Source: Pseudomonas sp. MF4836 (GTDB lineage Bacteria; Pseudomonadota; Gammaproteobacteria; Pseudomonadales; Pseudomonadaceae). From it: DNA of 64,000 nt. The notes below the pieces were generated by a model. The model was given only the letters and a program-made list of their open reading frames with translations. It ran no database searches and was not told where the DNA came from. Of this stretch, positions 1 through 8,323 are shown in pieces; the stretch's first letter is position 1, and every line of letters starts with the position of its first letter. Made by a program: the position numbers and the translations under genes. The stretch lies in NCBI RefSeq assembly GCF_002018875.1, contig NZ_MVOL01000020.1, forward strand, positions 36,863-100,862. Reading direction: 5' to 3'.

Positions 1-576
1 TTCCGGCATATCGCTGAGCAGCCACAACTGCAGAAAATCATCACCCTGGCGGTCGGGGTCAACCTGATCATCGGCGTGACCCTGGCCACCTCGGCGGCCA
101 TGGTCATCGGCCAGTACAGCGCCAGCAAAGATGACTACGCCAGCCTGCAAGCGGTCGGTGCCCTGGTGACCATCGGCATCCTGCTGTTTCTCGCCCGCGT
201 CACCCTGCCATTGCGGGTGCTGGGGCTGGTGGCCTACCTGATGATTGGCGGCGGCGCCTTTATCTGCGCCCTGAGCCCGGGGCTGTCGGGCTATGTGCTG
301 GGTTTTTTGCTGATTGTCGGCTTCGACAAAATGTTCAATGTCTATATCCGCAGCCTGCGCCAGCAAGTGATTCCGACCCGGGATTTCGGCAAGACCGTGG
401 GCGTGCTGACCCTGCTCAACAACCTGTCGCAACCCCTGGCCGGTTTGCTGGTGGCGCTGCTGGCCACGCCCTGGGGCACACAACGGGTGATCCTGGCCCT
501 GGCCGGGCTCAGTGCGCTGATCGGCATCGGCGCGCTGTGGCGCTTCGGCAGCGGCGCCAGACCTGAGCGGGGCTGA
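1..576 (+). CDS. MFS transporter, C-terminal part (cut by window edge)
   Basis: An open frame runs from base 1 to the TGA at 574-576, so the start lies outside the window and about 191 residues are visible. They are very hydrophobic, with about six membrane-spanning stretches and a basic cytoplasmic loop (YIRSLRQQVIPTRDFGK) between two of them, as in the C-terminal half of a major facilitator permease. The segment LLNNLSQPLAGLLVALLA is typical of the last helices of MFS drug or sugar-efflux members. The substrate cannot be told. It converges on glcC, whose stop codon directly abuts this gene's end. Transport at the inner membrane is family knowledge; a link to glycolate is only a guess from position. 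Confidence 0.8.
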   Translation, partial: FRHIAEQPQLQKIITLAVGVNLIIGVTLATSAAMVIGQYSASKDDYASLQAVGALVTIGILLFLARVTLPLRVLGLVAYLMIGGGAFICALSPGLSGYVLGFLLIVGFDKMFNVYIRSLRQQVIPTRDFGKTVGVLTLLNNLSQPLAGLLVALLATPWGTQRVILALAGLSALIGIGALWRFGSGARPERG

Positions 577-1344
577 TCAGTCCCAGCCCTCCAGGCGCAA
601 GGTGGCGCGCACCAGGCGCTGCTCTTCGTTTTCGATTTCCCGCAGGTTGTCGCAGATTCTCTGGATATGGGCCACCGCCGCCTTGCGCGCCTGTTCGGGC
701 AGGCGGCCGGTCACGGCGTTGTAGAGCCGCGCATGCTGACGATCGATCTGGCGTTTCTGCACGTCGCGGTGGTAGAGGTTGTTGACCGAGGCGAACACCG
801 AGCTCAACAGCAGATCGGTCAATGAAGCCAGGGTCTGCACCAGCACCGGGTTATGGGAGGCCTCGCAGATCGCCAGATGGAAGGCATGATCGAGCCGGGC
901 GTGGGCCGAGGCCTCAAGCGTCTGCTCGCGGGCGTCGACCAGGGCCTGATAGGCGCGGCCGATCAACACAAAATCGGCCTCGGTGCCGCGCAATGCCGCC
1001 AGGCGCGCCGACTCGCCTTCAAGCAGGCTGCGCACCTCGAACAGGTCATACAGGGTCCGCGGCTGGGAGCTGAACAGGTGCATCAACGGCGAGGCCGGGC
1101 CCTGCCCCGACAAGTCCGCGACGAACGAGCCCTTGCCCTGGGCCGTGTCGATAATGCCCCGCGCCCGCAGCAGTTGCAGGCCTTCGCGCAAGGCGGTGCG
1201 CGAGACGCCGAGTTTTTCCGTGAGCCGTCGCTCCGAGGGTAAGCGCTGCCCGGTCTTGAGCACGCCGTCGACGATCAAGCGCTCTATGCGCTGGCACACC
1301 ACGTCTGCGACATGGGGTTGTGGCGGGGTATGGCTGGCGCTCAT
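577..1344 (-). CDS. glcC: GlcC, FadR/GntR-type regulator of glycolate oxidation
   Basis: This 255-residue protein has an N-terminal winged helix-turn-helix (about residues 12-80, with the GntR signature RLPSERRLTEKLGVSRTALR) and an all-helical FCD ligand-binding domain (about 95-235, with the D-x3-H metal/ligand motif RLDHAFHLAICEASHN). It lies divergent to glcDEFG, the classical arrangement for GlcC, which activates the glycolate oxidase genes in response to glycolate. The start is the ATG at 1344, preceded by GGAGAG. Two palindromes of the FadR-family type (TGGTnnGACCA) lie in the divergent intergenic region and are its probable operators. The family could also fit LldR/PdhR-like regulators, but the context favours GlcC. 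Confidence 0.9.
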   Translation of the reverse strand: MSASHTPPQPHVADVVCQRIERLIVDGVLKTGQRLPSERRLTEKLGVSRTALREGLQLLRARGIIDTAQGKGSFVADLSGQGPASPLMHLFSSQPRTLYDLFEVRSLLEGESARLAALRGTEADFVLIGRAYQALVDAREQTLEASAHARLDHAFHLAICEASHNPVLVQTLASLTDLLLSSVFASVNNLYHRDVQKRQIDRQHARLYNAVTGRLPEQARKAAVAHIQRICDNLREIENEEQRLVRATLRLEGWD

Positions 1345-1356
1345 GGGCTCTCCAAC

Positions 1357-1367
1357 TGGTATGACCA
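1357..1367. promoter_or_regulatory. Putative GlcC operator 1
   Basis: TGGTATGACCA is a perfect TGGT-n3-ACCA dyad, the half-site pair known for FadR/LldR/PdhR-type GntR regulators. It sits 13 nt upstream of the glcC start codon, so it could mediate autoregulation. Confidence 0.7.
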
Positions 1368-1463
1368 GAAGCGACCGCTAAACCCCGGCCACCGACTGGG
1401 CGATTCAAGCCATTGAAATGCGTGGTTTTAAGTCGACCCGCAAGCAGTCACCGCTGCACAAAC

Positions 1464-1474
1464 TGGTTCGACCA
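1464..1474. promoter_or_regulatory. Putative GlcC operator 2
   Basis: TGGTTCGACCA is a second TGGT-n3-ACCA dyad in the glcC-glcD divergent region, 103 nt before the glcD start. It shares 9 of 11 bases with the first site. Two sites in a 233-bp region, between a GntR regulator and its expected target, make chance occurrence unlikely. Confidence 0.7.
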
Positions 1475-1577
1475 CCCTGGCGCCCGATGGACAGTAAAGC
1501 CCGCCGGGCCAATGATGCAAGGCAGCCGTTGCTGACAACGCGCCCTAATAAAAACAACTCAGGGTCATTAGCCGCCC

Positions 1578-3077
1578 ATGAATATTCTCTACGACGAACG
1601 CGTCGACGGTGCCCTGCCGACGGTGGACAAAGCCGCATTGCTCAAGACCCTGCAAGCGCGCTTGCCGGACCTGGAGCTGCTGCATCAGCTGGAAGAATTG
1701 CGCCCCTATGAGTGCGACGGGCTCTCGGCGTACCGCACCACGCCGATGCTGGTGGCCCTGCCGCGCCACCTCGACCAAGTGCAGACCCTGTTGCAGATCT
1801 GCCATGAATGGCGGGTTCCGGTGGTGGCACGCGGCGCTGGCACCGGGTTGTCCGGCGGCGCCCTGCCCCTGGAAAAAGGCCTGCTGCTGGTGATGGCGCG
1901 CTTCAACGCCATCTTGCACATCGACCCGGCAGCCCGCACCGCCCGGGTCCAGCCGGGGGTGCGCAACCTGGCAATCTCCCAGGCGGCGGCGCCCTTTGGC
2001 CTGTATTACGCGCCCGACCCGTCGTCGCAGATCGCCTGCTCCATCGGCGGTAACGTTGCGGAAAACGCCGGTGGCGTGCACTGCCTGAAATACGGGCTGA
2101 CGGTGCACAACCTGTTGCAGGTGGACGTGCTAACCGTCGAGGGCGAGCGCCTGACCCTGGGCAGCGAAGCCCTGGATTCCCCGGGGTTCGACCTGCTGGC
2201 GCTGTTCACCGGTTCCGAAGGCATGCTCGGGGTGATCACCGAGGTCACGGTCAAGCTGCTGCCCAAGCCGCAGATCGCCAAGGTGCTGCTGGCGGCGTTC
2301 GACTCGGTGGAAAAGGCCGGCGCCGCGGTGGCCGACATCATCGCCGCCGGCATCATCCCCGGTGGCCTGGAGATGATGGACAACCTGGCGCTGCGCGCCG
2401 CCGAAGACTTTATTCACGCCGGCTACCCGGTGGAGGCCGAGGCCATTCTGCTGTGTGAACTGGACGGTGTGGAAGCCGATGTGCACGACGACTGCGAGCG
2501 GGTGCGCGCCGTGCTGGAACGCGCCGGCGCCACCGAGGTGCGCCAGGCCCGGGACGAAGCCGAACGCGTGCGCTTCTGGGCCGGGCGCAAGAACGCGTTT
2601 CCGGCGGTGGGCCGGCTGTCACCGGATTACTACTGCATGGACGGCACCATCCCCCGCCGCGAACTGCCCGGGGTGCTCAAGGGCATTGCCGCGCTGGCCG
2701 CCGAGTACCAGTTGCGGGTGGCCAACGTCTTTCATGCCGGCGACGGCAATATGCACCCGCTGATTCTGTTCGATGCCAACCAGCCCGGCGAACTGGACCG
2801 CGCCGAAGCCCTGGGGGGCAAGATCCTCGAACTGTGCGTCAAGGTCGGCGGCAGCATCACCGGCGAACACGGCGTCGGCCGGGAAAAGATCAACCAGATG
2901 TGCGCCCAGTTCAACAGCGACGAGTTGACCCTGTTCCACGCGGTCAAGGCCGCCTTCGACCCCGGCGGCCTGCTCAATCCGGGCAAGAACATCCCGACCC
3001 TGCATCGCTGCGCCGAATTCGGCGCAATGCATGTGCACCTGGGGCAACTGCCCTTCCCTGAGCTGGAGCGTTTCTGA
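1578..3077 (+). CDS. glcD: Glycolate oxidase FAD-linked subunit GlcD
   Basis: This 499-residue protein matches the usual GlcD length. The N-terminal FAD-binding PCMH domain (about 50-235) carries the flavin-binding segments VARGAGTGLSGGALP and CSIGGNVAENAGGVHCLKYG. The C-terminal oxidase domain contains VFHAGDGNMHPLILFD and GGSITGEHGVGREK, typical of the VAO/D-lactate dehydrogenase family. GlcD oxidises glycolate to glyoxylate in the membrane-associated GlcDEF complex. It is the first gene of the operon and its stop overlaps the glcE start by one base. The start at 1578 is an ATG after a modest AGGGT ribosome site. Confidence 0.96.
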   Translation: MNILYDERVDGALPTVDKAALLKTLQARLPDLELLHQLEELRPYECDGLSAYRTTPMLVALPRHLDQVQTLLQICHEWRVPVVARGAGTGLSGGALPLEKGLLLVMARFNAILHIDPAARTARVQPGVRNLAISQAAAPFGLYYAPDPSSQIACSIGGNVAENAGGVHCLKYGLTVHNLLQVDVLTVEGERLTLGSEALDSPGFDLLALFTGSEGMLGVITEVTVKLLPKPQIAKVLLAAFDSVEKAGAAVADIIAAGIIPGGLEMMDNLALRAAEDFIHAGYPVEAEAILLCELDGVEADVHDDCERVRAVLERAGATEVRQARDEAERVRFWAGRKNAFPAVGRLSPDYYCMDGTIPRRELPGVLKGIAALAAEYQLRVANVFHAGDGNMHPLILFDANQPGELDRAEALGGKILELCVKVGGSITGEHGVGREKINQMCAQFNSDELTLFHAVKAAFDPGGLLNPGKNIPTLHRCAEFGAMHVHLGQLPFPELERF

Positions 3078-4141
3078 TGACCGAGCCACAGAACGTCGAC
3101 GCCAGCGCCAGCCTGTTGGAACAGGTCAACCAGGCCCTGCTGCGCCGCACACCGCTGCGGATCCAGGGCGGCAACAGCAAGGCCGGCCTCGGGCGCCCCA
3201 CCGAGGGCCAGGTGCTCGACACCCGCGCCCATCGCGGCATCGTCAGCTACGACCCGACCGAACTGGTGATCACCGTCCGCGCCGGCACCCCGCTGCACCA
3301 GCTGCACGCCGCACTGGAGCGCGCCGGGCAGATGCTGCCCTGCGAGCCGCCGAGCCTGGGGGCCGAGGCCACTGTCGGCGGCATGGTCGCCGCCGGGTTG
3401 TCCGGGCCACGGCGGCCGTGGTCGGGCTCGGTGCGCGACTATGTGCTTGGGACCCGGGTCATCACCGGCACCGGCAAGCACCTGCGCTTTGGCGGCGAAG
3501 TGATGAAAAACGTCGCCGGCTACGACCTTTCGCGCTTGCTCGCCGGCAGTTTCGGCTGCCTCGGCCTGCTCACCGAAGTTTCGCTGAAGGTCCTGCCCAA
3601 GCCCCGGCAGTGCCTGAGCCTGGCCCTGGAAATGGACAGCGCCCGGGCCTTGGCCAAGCTCGCCGAATGGGGCCAGCAGCCACTGCCGATCAGTGCCGCC
3701 AGCCACGATGGCCAGCGCCTGCACCTGAGGCTGGAGGGCGGCGCCGGATCGGTGGCGGCGGCCCACGAGCGTCTGGGGGGCGAGCCATTGGCCTCCGCCT
3801 ACTGGAGCGACCTGAACGAACAGCGCCTGGCATTTTTTGCCCAGGCACTGCCGCTGTGGCGCCTGTCGCTGCCGACCAACACCGGCCCCCTGGACCTGCC
3901 CGGCGAGCAGTTGATCGATTGGGCCGGGGCCCAGCGCTGGCTCAAGTCCGACGCCAGTGCCGAACAGATCCGCGCCCGGGTCCAGGCCGTCGGCGGGCAC
4001 GCCACCTGCTACCGTCCGGGCCTGATCGACAGCCCGTTCCAGCCGCTGGCGCCGACCCTGCTGCGCTATCACCGGCAACTCAAGGCACAACTGGACCCGC
4101 AAGGGATCTTCAACCCGGGCCGACTGTACGCGGAGCTTTGA
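3077..4141 (+). CDS. glcE: Glycolate oxidase FAD-binding subunit GlcE
   Basis: This 354-residue protein has an FAD-binding PCMH-type fold. Flavin-contact segments are LRIQGGNSKAGLG near the N-terminus and ATVGGMVAAGLSGPRRPWSG, followed by VMKNVAGYDLSRLLAGSFG. It is shorter than GlcD because it lacks the large catalytic cap, as expected for GlcE. The ATG overlaps the glcD stop (TGATG), indicating translational coupling. It is needed for assembly and activity of the GlcDEF complex according to knowledge from E. coli. The function is secure from sequence plus operon position. Confidence 0.95.
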   Translation: MTEPQNVDASASLLEQVNQALLRRTPLRIQGGNSKAGLGRPTEGQVLDTRAHRGIVSYDPTELVITVRAGTPLHQLHAALERAGQMLPCEPPSLGAEATVGGMVAAGLSGPRRPWSGSVRDYVLGTRVITGTGKHLRFGGEVMKNVAGYDLSRLLAGSFGCLGLLTEVSLKVLPKPRQCLSLALEMDSARALAKLAEWGQQPLPISAASHDGQRLHLRLEGGAGSVAAAHERLGGEPLASAYWSDLNEQRLAFFAQALPLWRLSLPTNTGPLDLPGEQLIDWAGAQRWLKSDASAEQIRARVQAVGGHATCYRPGLIDSPFQPLAPTLLRYHRQLKAQLDPQGIFNPGRLYAEL

Positions 4142-4144
4142 ACC

Positions 4145-5392
4145 ATGCAGACCACGTTGAGCGACCAGGCGCGGCAACTGCCCCGCGCCGCAGAGGCCGA
4201 ACGCATCCTGCGCAGTTGCGTGCATTGCGGTTTCTGCAACGCCACCTGCCCGACCTATCAGCTGCTGGGGGATGAACTGGATGGCCCGCGCGGGCGGATC
4301 TACCTGATCAAGCAGGTGCTCGAAGGCCAGCCGGCGACGGTCAAGACCCAGCAGCACCTGGACCGCTGCCTGTCGTGCCGCAACTGCGAAACCACCTGCC
4401 CTTCCGGGGTCGACTACCACAACCTGCTGGACATCGGCCGCGCGCTGGTGGACGCCACGGTGCCGCGCCCGCTGGGCCAGCGCCTGCTGCGCCAGGGGCT
4501 GAGGGCGCTGGTGCCCAACCCGCAGTTGTTCAAGGCCCTGGTCAACAGCGGCGAACGCTTGCGCCCGCTGCTGCCCCAGGCCCTGCAAGGCAAGCTGCCG
4601 CGCCGGGTCCAGGTGGCCGAGGCGCGCCCCGGCAACGCCCATGCGCGCCAGGTGCTGCTGCTCGAAGGCTGTGTGCAGCCGGGGCTGTCGCCCAATACCA
4701 ATGCCGCCACGGCACGGGTCCTTGACCGCCTGGGCATCGGCATCCGGCCCGTGCCCCAGGCCGGCTGCTGCGGCGCTGTGGACTATCACCTGGATGCCCA
4801 GGAAGCAGGCCTGGATCGGGCGCGACGCAATATCGACGCCTGGTGGCCACTGCTGGAAGACGGCGCCGAAGCCATCGTCCAGACCGCCAGCGGCTGCGGC
4901 GCCTTCGTCAAGGATTACGCGCACCTCCTGGCCCACGACCCGCGCTATGCGGCCAAGGCCGAACGGGTCAGTGCCATGGCCCGCGACCTGGTGCAGGTCC
5001 TGGGCGACGAGCCCCTGGAACAGCTCGGCGTCCACGGCGAGCAGCGCCTGGCCTTCCACTGCCCCTGCACCTTGCAGCACGCGCAGAAACTCGGCGGCGC
5101 GGTGGAGGCGGTGCTCGTGCGCCTGGGCTTCAACCTCACGGCGGTGCCCGACAGCCACCTGTGCTGCGGCTCGGCGGGCACCTATTCACTGACCCAGCCC
5201 GAGTTGGCGCGACAACTGCGTGACAATAAACTCAGCGCCCTGGAAAGTGGCCACCCCGATGTCATCGTCACCGCCAATATCGGCTGCCAGACCCACCTCG
5301 ACGGCGCCGGCCGCACGCCGGTCCGGCACTGGATCGAACTGGTGGACGGTGCATTGCCCCATCAGCCCCCTGCTCCCCGGAGAACCCCATGA
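4145..5392 (+). CDS. glcF: Glycolate oxidase iron-sulfur subunit GlcF
   Basis: This 415-residue protein carries two 4Fe-4S motifs near the N-terminus: CVHCGFCNATCP and CLSCRNCETTCP. They are followed by two CCG-type cysteine-rich domains (QAGCCGAVDYH and LCCGSAGTYSL) that in this family bind cofactor or a partner. It passes electrons from the GlcD flavin to the quinone pool. It starts three bases after the glcE stop and its own stop overlaps glcG (ATGA). It is about ten residues longer than common GlcF owing to a Pro-rich tail (HQPPAPRRTP). Confidence 0.96.
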   Translation: MQTTLSDQARQLPRAAEAERILRSCVHCGFCNATCPTYQLLGDELDGPRGRIYLIKQVLEGQPATVKTQQHLDRCLSCRNCETTCPSGVDYHNLLDIGRALVDATVPRPLGQRLLRQGLRALVPNPQLFKALVNSGERLRPLLPQALQGKLPRRVQVAEARPGNAHARQVLLLEGCVQPGLSPNTNAATARVLDRLGIGIRPVPQAGCCGAVDYHLDAQEAGLDRARRNIDAWWPLLEDGAEAIVQTASGCGAFVKDYAHLLAHDPRYAAKAERVSAMARDLVQVLGDEPLEQLGVHGEQRLAFHCPCTLQHAQKLGGAVEAVLVRLGFNLTAVPDSHLCCGSAGTYSLTQPELARQLRDNKLSALESGHPDVIVTANIGCQTHLDGAGRTPVRHWIELVDGALPHQPPAPRRTP

Positions 5393-5790
5393 ACAGCAAA
5401 GTCGTATTGAGCCAGACCGAAGTCAGCCAGATCCTTGCCGCCGCGCGCGACGAGGCCCAGGCCAACCAGTGGGCGGTGAGCATCGCCATCGTCGATGACG
5501 GCGGCCATCCGCTGGCCTTCGAACGCCTGGACGGCGCCTCGCCGGCCAGTGCCTATATCGCCACCGAAAAGGCCCGGACTTCGGCCCTGGGTCGCCGCGA
5601 ATCGCGGCTCTACGAAGAGATGGTCAACGGCGGGCGCACGGCGTTTCTCTCGGCACCGCTGTTGATCTGCCTCGAAGGCGCGGTGCCGATCATCGTCGAC
5701 GGCCAGGTGGTCGGCGCCGTCGGGGTGTCGGGGGTCAAGTCCGAGCAGGACGCCCAGGTCGCCCGCCGCGGCGCCCAAAGCCTCGGCTGA
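5389..5790 (+). CDS. glcG: GlcG/HbpS family protein of the glycolate operon
   Basis: This 133-residue protein belongs to the small GlcG/HbpS-like (former DUF336) family. Conserved features seen are AVSIAIVDDGGHPLAFERLDGASPASAYIA-type segments, the KARTSALGR motif and the Gly-rich end GAVGVSGVKSEQDAQVA. It overlaps the glcF stop by four bases, so it is co-translated. The role is not settled; HbpS homologues bind heme, and in E. coli glcG is the fourth gene of the operon. No malate synthase (glcB) follows here. A paralogue, at 36084-36500, sits at the end of the dehydrogenase operon. Confidence 0.92.
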   Translation: MNSKVVLSQTEVSQILAAARDEAQANQWAVSIAIVDDGGHPLAFERLDGASPASAYIATEKARTSALGRRESRLYEEMVNGGRTAFLSAPLLICLEGAVPIIVDGQVVGAVGVSGVKSEQDAQVARRGAQSLG

Positions 5791-5802
5791 ATCCCCCGTG
5801 GC

Positions 5803-6255
5803 TCAGGCCTGGCGGGCACTGCTGCGGTACATGAACAGCAGCGCCAAGGCCAGGCAGACCATCGCCAGCACCCGGCTGCCCGACAACTCGATGGCCGGGT
5901 TGCCGAGCCAGCCGAAGTTGTCGATCAGCATGCCCATGCCCAGTTGCCCGACGATCACCGCCACCGTGGCCACCGCTGTGCCGACCCGGGGCACCGCGCC
6001 GACCATGACCATCATGTACACCACACCGAACAGCGCGCCGGCCAGTTGCCACTTGGGCACATCAAGCAGACTCACGGCGTGCGCCGGCTCGAAAAAAACA
6101 ATCAGCAGCGCCGTCACCACCGCGCCCACGGCAAAAGTCAGCAGGCTGCTGCGCAGGACCCCAACCGTCTCTCCCAGGCGCCCATTGATCGCCGCCTGCA
6201 CACTCAACACCGCACCGGCGGCCACTACCACAACCAACAATAGAATCAGGCTCAT
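5803..6255 (-). CDS. DMT-family transporter (YdcZ/DUF606 type), second of a pair
   Basis: This 150-residue membrane protein has about five hydrophobic helices. Family features are the N-terminal QAAINGRLGETVG and the C-terminal VGTAVATVAVIVGQLGMGMLIDNFGWLGNP segment, as in YdcZ/DUF606 half-size transporters of the drug/metabolite superfamily. The start is the ATG at 6255; a longer in-frame extension upstream has no membrane character and overlaps the neighbour. It lies two bases downstream of the sister gene 6258-6767, so the two are expected to form a heteromeric transporter. The substrate is unknown. Confidence 0.85.
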   Translation of the reverse strand: MSLILLLVVVVAAGAVLSVQAAINGRLGETVGVLRSSLLTFAVGAVVTALLIVFFEPAHAVSLLDVPKWQLAGALFGVVYMMVMVGAVPRVGTAVATVAVIVGQLGMGMLIDNFGWLGNPAIELSGSRVLAMVCLALALLFMYRSSARQA

Positions 6256-6257
6256 GC

Positions 6258-6767
6258 TTAACCTCGGGCAATCAGGACAAGGGCGGCGACAATCAGCGCC
6301 AGGGCCAGCCAGCGCTCGCCGTTGACCCGCTTGCGGGCACTGCCGAACCAGCCGAAATGGTCGATCAACACGCTCTTGCCGACCTGGCCGGAGAGGATCG
6401 CGATCATGGTCATGGCAATGCCGATATGGGGCGTGGCCAGGGTCAGCACCACCACATAGATCGGCCCCAGAAAGCCGCCGATCAACTGCCAGCGCGGCAG
6501 CTCGCTGAAGGCCGGGCCCTGCTGGCGGCCGCTGAGCAGCAACAGCAGAAACAGCAGCGCCGCACCGACGCCGAAGATGCTCAAGGTCGCCCACAGGTGC
6601 CCGACTTGCACCCCCAGCGGCCCGAGCAGCCCGGCCTCCACCGACAGCCCCATGCCGGCGAGGATCACCAGCGGCAGCAGCAACAGGCGCAGCCAGGGGT
6701 TGGGAACGGGGGCCGCCACGGCCGGGGTCGGGGCTGCCGCGACGTGATCAAGGGAAGAAGCCTGCAT
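6258..6767 (-). CDS. DMT-family transporter (YdcZ/DUF606 type), first of a pair
   Basis: This 169-residue membrane protein has about five transmembrane helices after an Ala/Pro-rich N-terminal tail of roughly 22 residues. It is homologous to the gene just downstream: both contain the segment G(Q)VG/LG..LIDxFGWxG near the C-terminal end (here GQVGKSVLIDHFGWFGS). Paired small DMT genes of this kind usually act as heterodimers. It is divergent from a LysR regulator, 115 bp away, which probably controls it. The substrate cannot be deduced. Confidence 0.85.
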   Translation of the reverse strand: MQASSLDHVAAAPTPAVAAPVPNPWLRLLLLPLVILAGMGLSVEAGLLGPLGVQVGHLWATLSIFGVGAALLFLLLLLSGRQQGPAFSELPRWQLIGGFLGPIYVVVLTLATPHIGIAMTMIAILSGQVGKSVLIDHFGWFGSARKRVNGERWLALALIVAALVLIARG

Positions 6768-6803
6768 GGGAAACCTGCGTCAAGGAGTAAGGGAATGCGC
6801 CCA

Positions 6804-6830
6804 TTATCGATTGCCGATCCTTTGCGATAA
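6804..6830. promoter_or_regulatory. Inverted repeat in the LysR/transporter divergent region
   Basis: TTATCG (6804-6809) and CGATAA (6825-6830) form a dyad with a 15-bp spacer, flanked by CCA and TGG. Such interrupted dyads between a LysR gene and its divergent target are the usual form of a LysR-type binding site. This is inferred from position and symmetry only. Confidence 0.4.
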
Positions 6831-6882
6831 ATGGGAGCATGCCGACAACACCTTTGCGTATTACGCACAGCAAGGACCGATC

Positions 6883-7815
6883 ATGCACGGCTTCAATGAA
6901 CTGGGTTTCAAGGCACTGCGCCTGTTTGTGGCGGTGCTCGACCTTGGCAGCTTTTCCGCGGTTGCCCGGCGCGAAGGCCTGGCGCCGTCGTCGATCTCGC
7001 GGCAGATCCAGCTGATGGAACAGGCCCTGAGCCAGCAGTTGCTCTACCGCCATACCCGGGCAGTCAGCCCCACCGAGGCCGGGCGCCTGCTGGGCTACCA
7101 CGCGCGGCGGGTCCTGGCACAGTGGGAAGAAGCCGAACAGGCGCTGCAGGAACAGGAAAGCGAGCCCAGCGGGCTGGTGCGGATCAACGCACCGGTGGTG
7201 TTTGGCCAGCGCCACCTGTCGCCATGGCTGGGGGAACTGTGTCGGCGTTATCCGAAATTGCAGCTGGATATCCAGCAGACCGACAGCTACGTCGACCCCT
7301 TGCAGGAAGGCGCCGACCTGCTGTTTCGCATCGGCAGCCTCAACGATTCGGGGATGCAGGCACGGATCTTCGCCCCGCACCGCTACCGCATCGCCGCCAG
7401 CCCGGCGTACCTCGCCGAACACGGCACGCCGCACCACCCCGAGCAACTGGCGGCGCACCAGTGCCTGGCCTACAAGGGCGAGACCGGCCAGCAGCGCTGG
7501 TTCTTCCGCCAGGACGACATGGACTGGACACCCTACAGCGTCAAAGGCGCGATCACCGGCAACCACGCCGACACCCTGACCCAGGCCGCCGAGCAAGGGC
7601 TGGGGTTGGTACTGTTTCCGTCGTGGCTGATCGGCGAAGCCCTGCGCGAAGGACGGCTGGTGGCGCTGTTCGGCGACTACCAGGTAGCCACCAGCCTCGA
7701 ACCCCAACAAATCGCCGCCCTGTGGCCTGGCAGCCGACGCCTGTCAGTCAAAGTGCGCACCGTGATCGACTTCTTCGTCGAAAAATTCGGGCCCGTGCCC
7801 TACTGGGACCAATAA
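6883..7815 (+). CDS. LysR-family transcriptional regulator
   Basis: This 310-residue protein has an N-terminal winged helix (about 8-68: LRLFVAVLDLGSFSAVARRE then SSISRQIQLMEQALSQQLLYR) and a LysR substrate-binding domain of the CrgA/YhjC-like subgroup (FAPHRYRIAASPAYLAEHG, and the final GLGLVLFPSWL segment). An ATG at 6883 with AAGGA nine bases upstream was preferred; a longer frame from 6766 would add a tail without family similarity. It is divergent to the DMT pair, which is its likely target. Confidence 0.88.
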   Translation: MHGFNELGFKALRLFVAVLDLGSFSAVARREGLAPSSISRQIQLMEQALSQQLLYRHTRAVSPTEAGRLLGYHARRVLAQWEEAEQALQEQESEPSGLVRINAPVVFGQRHLSPWLGELCRRYPKLQLDIQQTDSYVDPLQEGADLLFRIGSLNDSGMQARIFAPHRYRIAASPAYLAEHGTPHHPEQLAAHQCLAYKGETGQQRWFFRQDDMDWTPYSVKGAITGNHADTLTQAAEQGLGLVLFPSWLIGEALREGRLVALFGDYQVATSLEPQQIAALWPGSRRLSVKVRTVIDFFVEKFGPVPYWDQ

Positions 7816-7877
7816 CCGTAGCCGCCGAGGTCGGGTGTAGCCGCTTGCTGGCCGTGTGTCGGGAACGCGCAGTTGCC

Positions 7878-8182
7878 AACCCAGGCCGGCCGGAAGGCCG
7901 CTGTCTTGCTCTTGATTTTGATCTGCAGCGCCCCGTTAAACCACGATGGCCGAGCGCAGGCAGTGAGCCGTGGGTAACCCGGCAGGACGCCGGGTTAGCC
8001 GCGCTGGGCCAGGGATGGCCCATCGCGGCGGCCCACGGATCACTGCCGGAGTGAGGGCATGCCGAGCCTAGGCGAGGCACCGAGTGGTGGGGCAAGAGCG
8101 TTTTGCTTACTTTTGCGCTTTTCAAAAGTGAGCCGCTGTAAGAGCGGAACCCATACTCGCGACGCCCGCAGTAATGGATATG
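7878..8182 (+). repeat. Long intergenic repeat, copy 1 (inverted partner at 63370-63685)
   Basis: This stretch has no gene and is closely matched, in reverse orientation, by 63370-63685. Shared blocks include cttgctcttgattttgatct, ggccagggatggccca, gagggcatgccgagcctagg and gctgtaagagcggaaccca. Part of it forms a stem (acttttg 8109-8115 with caaaagt 8123-8129) whose paired bases covary in the other copy. The block sits downstream of two converging genes (the LysR gene and mntH). Similar long non-coding repeats are known from P. fluorescens genomes and are often mis-annotated as small proteins. It is part of the 508-bp non-coding stretch 7816-8323. Confidence 0.85.
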
Positions 8183-8226
8183 TACACCAAAAAGACCGCA
8201 ACCTCAGGTTTTACGGCCGCTACGCG

Positions 8227-8257
8227 ATCCAGCAGGAGCAAGCTCCCTCACCACAGA
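8227..8257 (-). repeat. REP-family half element
   Basis: agcaggagcaagctccctca followed by ccacag is one arm of the tgtggcgagggagcttgctcc REP family seen in pairs at 19131-19238 and 57065-57197. Only one arm is recognisable here, between the long repeat and the end of mntH. Confidence 0.65.
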
Positions 8258-8323
8258 ATGTGCGCCCCCCCGAAACCACATCCAAAGCCCCCCAAAAAAA
8301 CCCTCAACCCCACTACAGAACAC

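Noticed and set aside
2732..5158. Long open frame (808 residues) on the minus strand opposite glcDEF
   Set aside because: It is antisense to three clearly recognised glycolate oxidase genes. Its composition (Gln, Gly, Ala, His-rich without motifs) is typical of shadow frames in GC-rich DNA.
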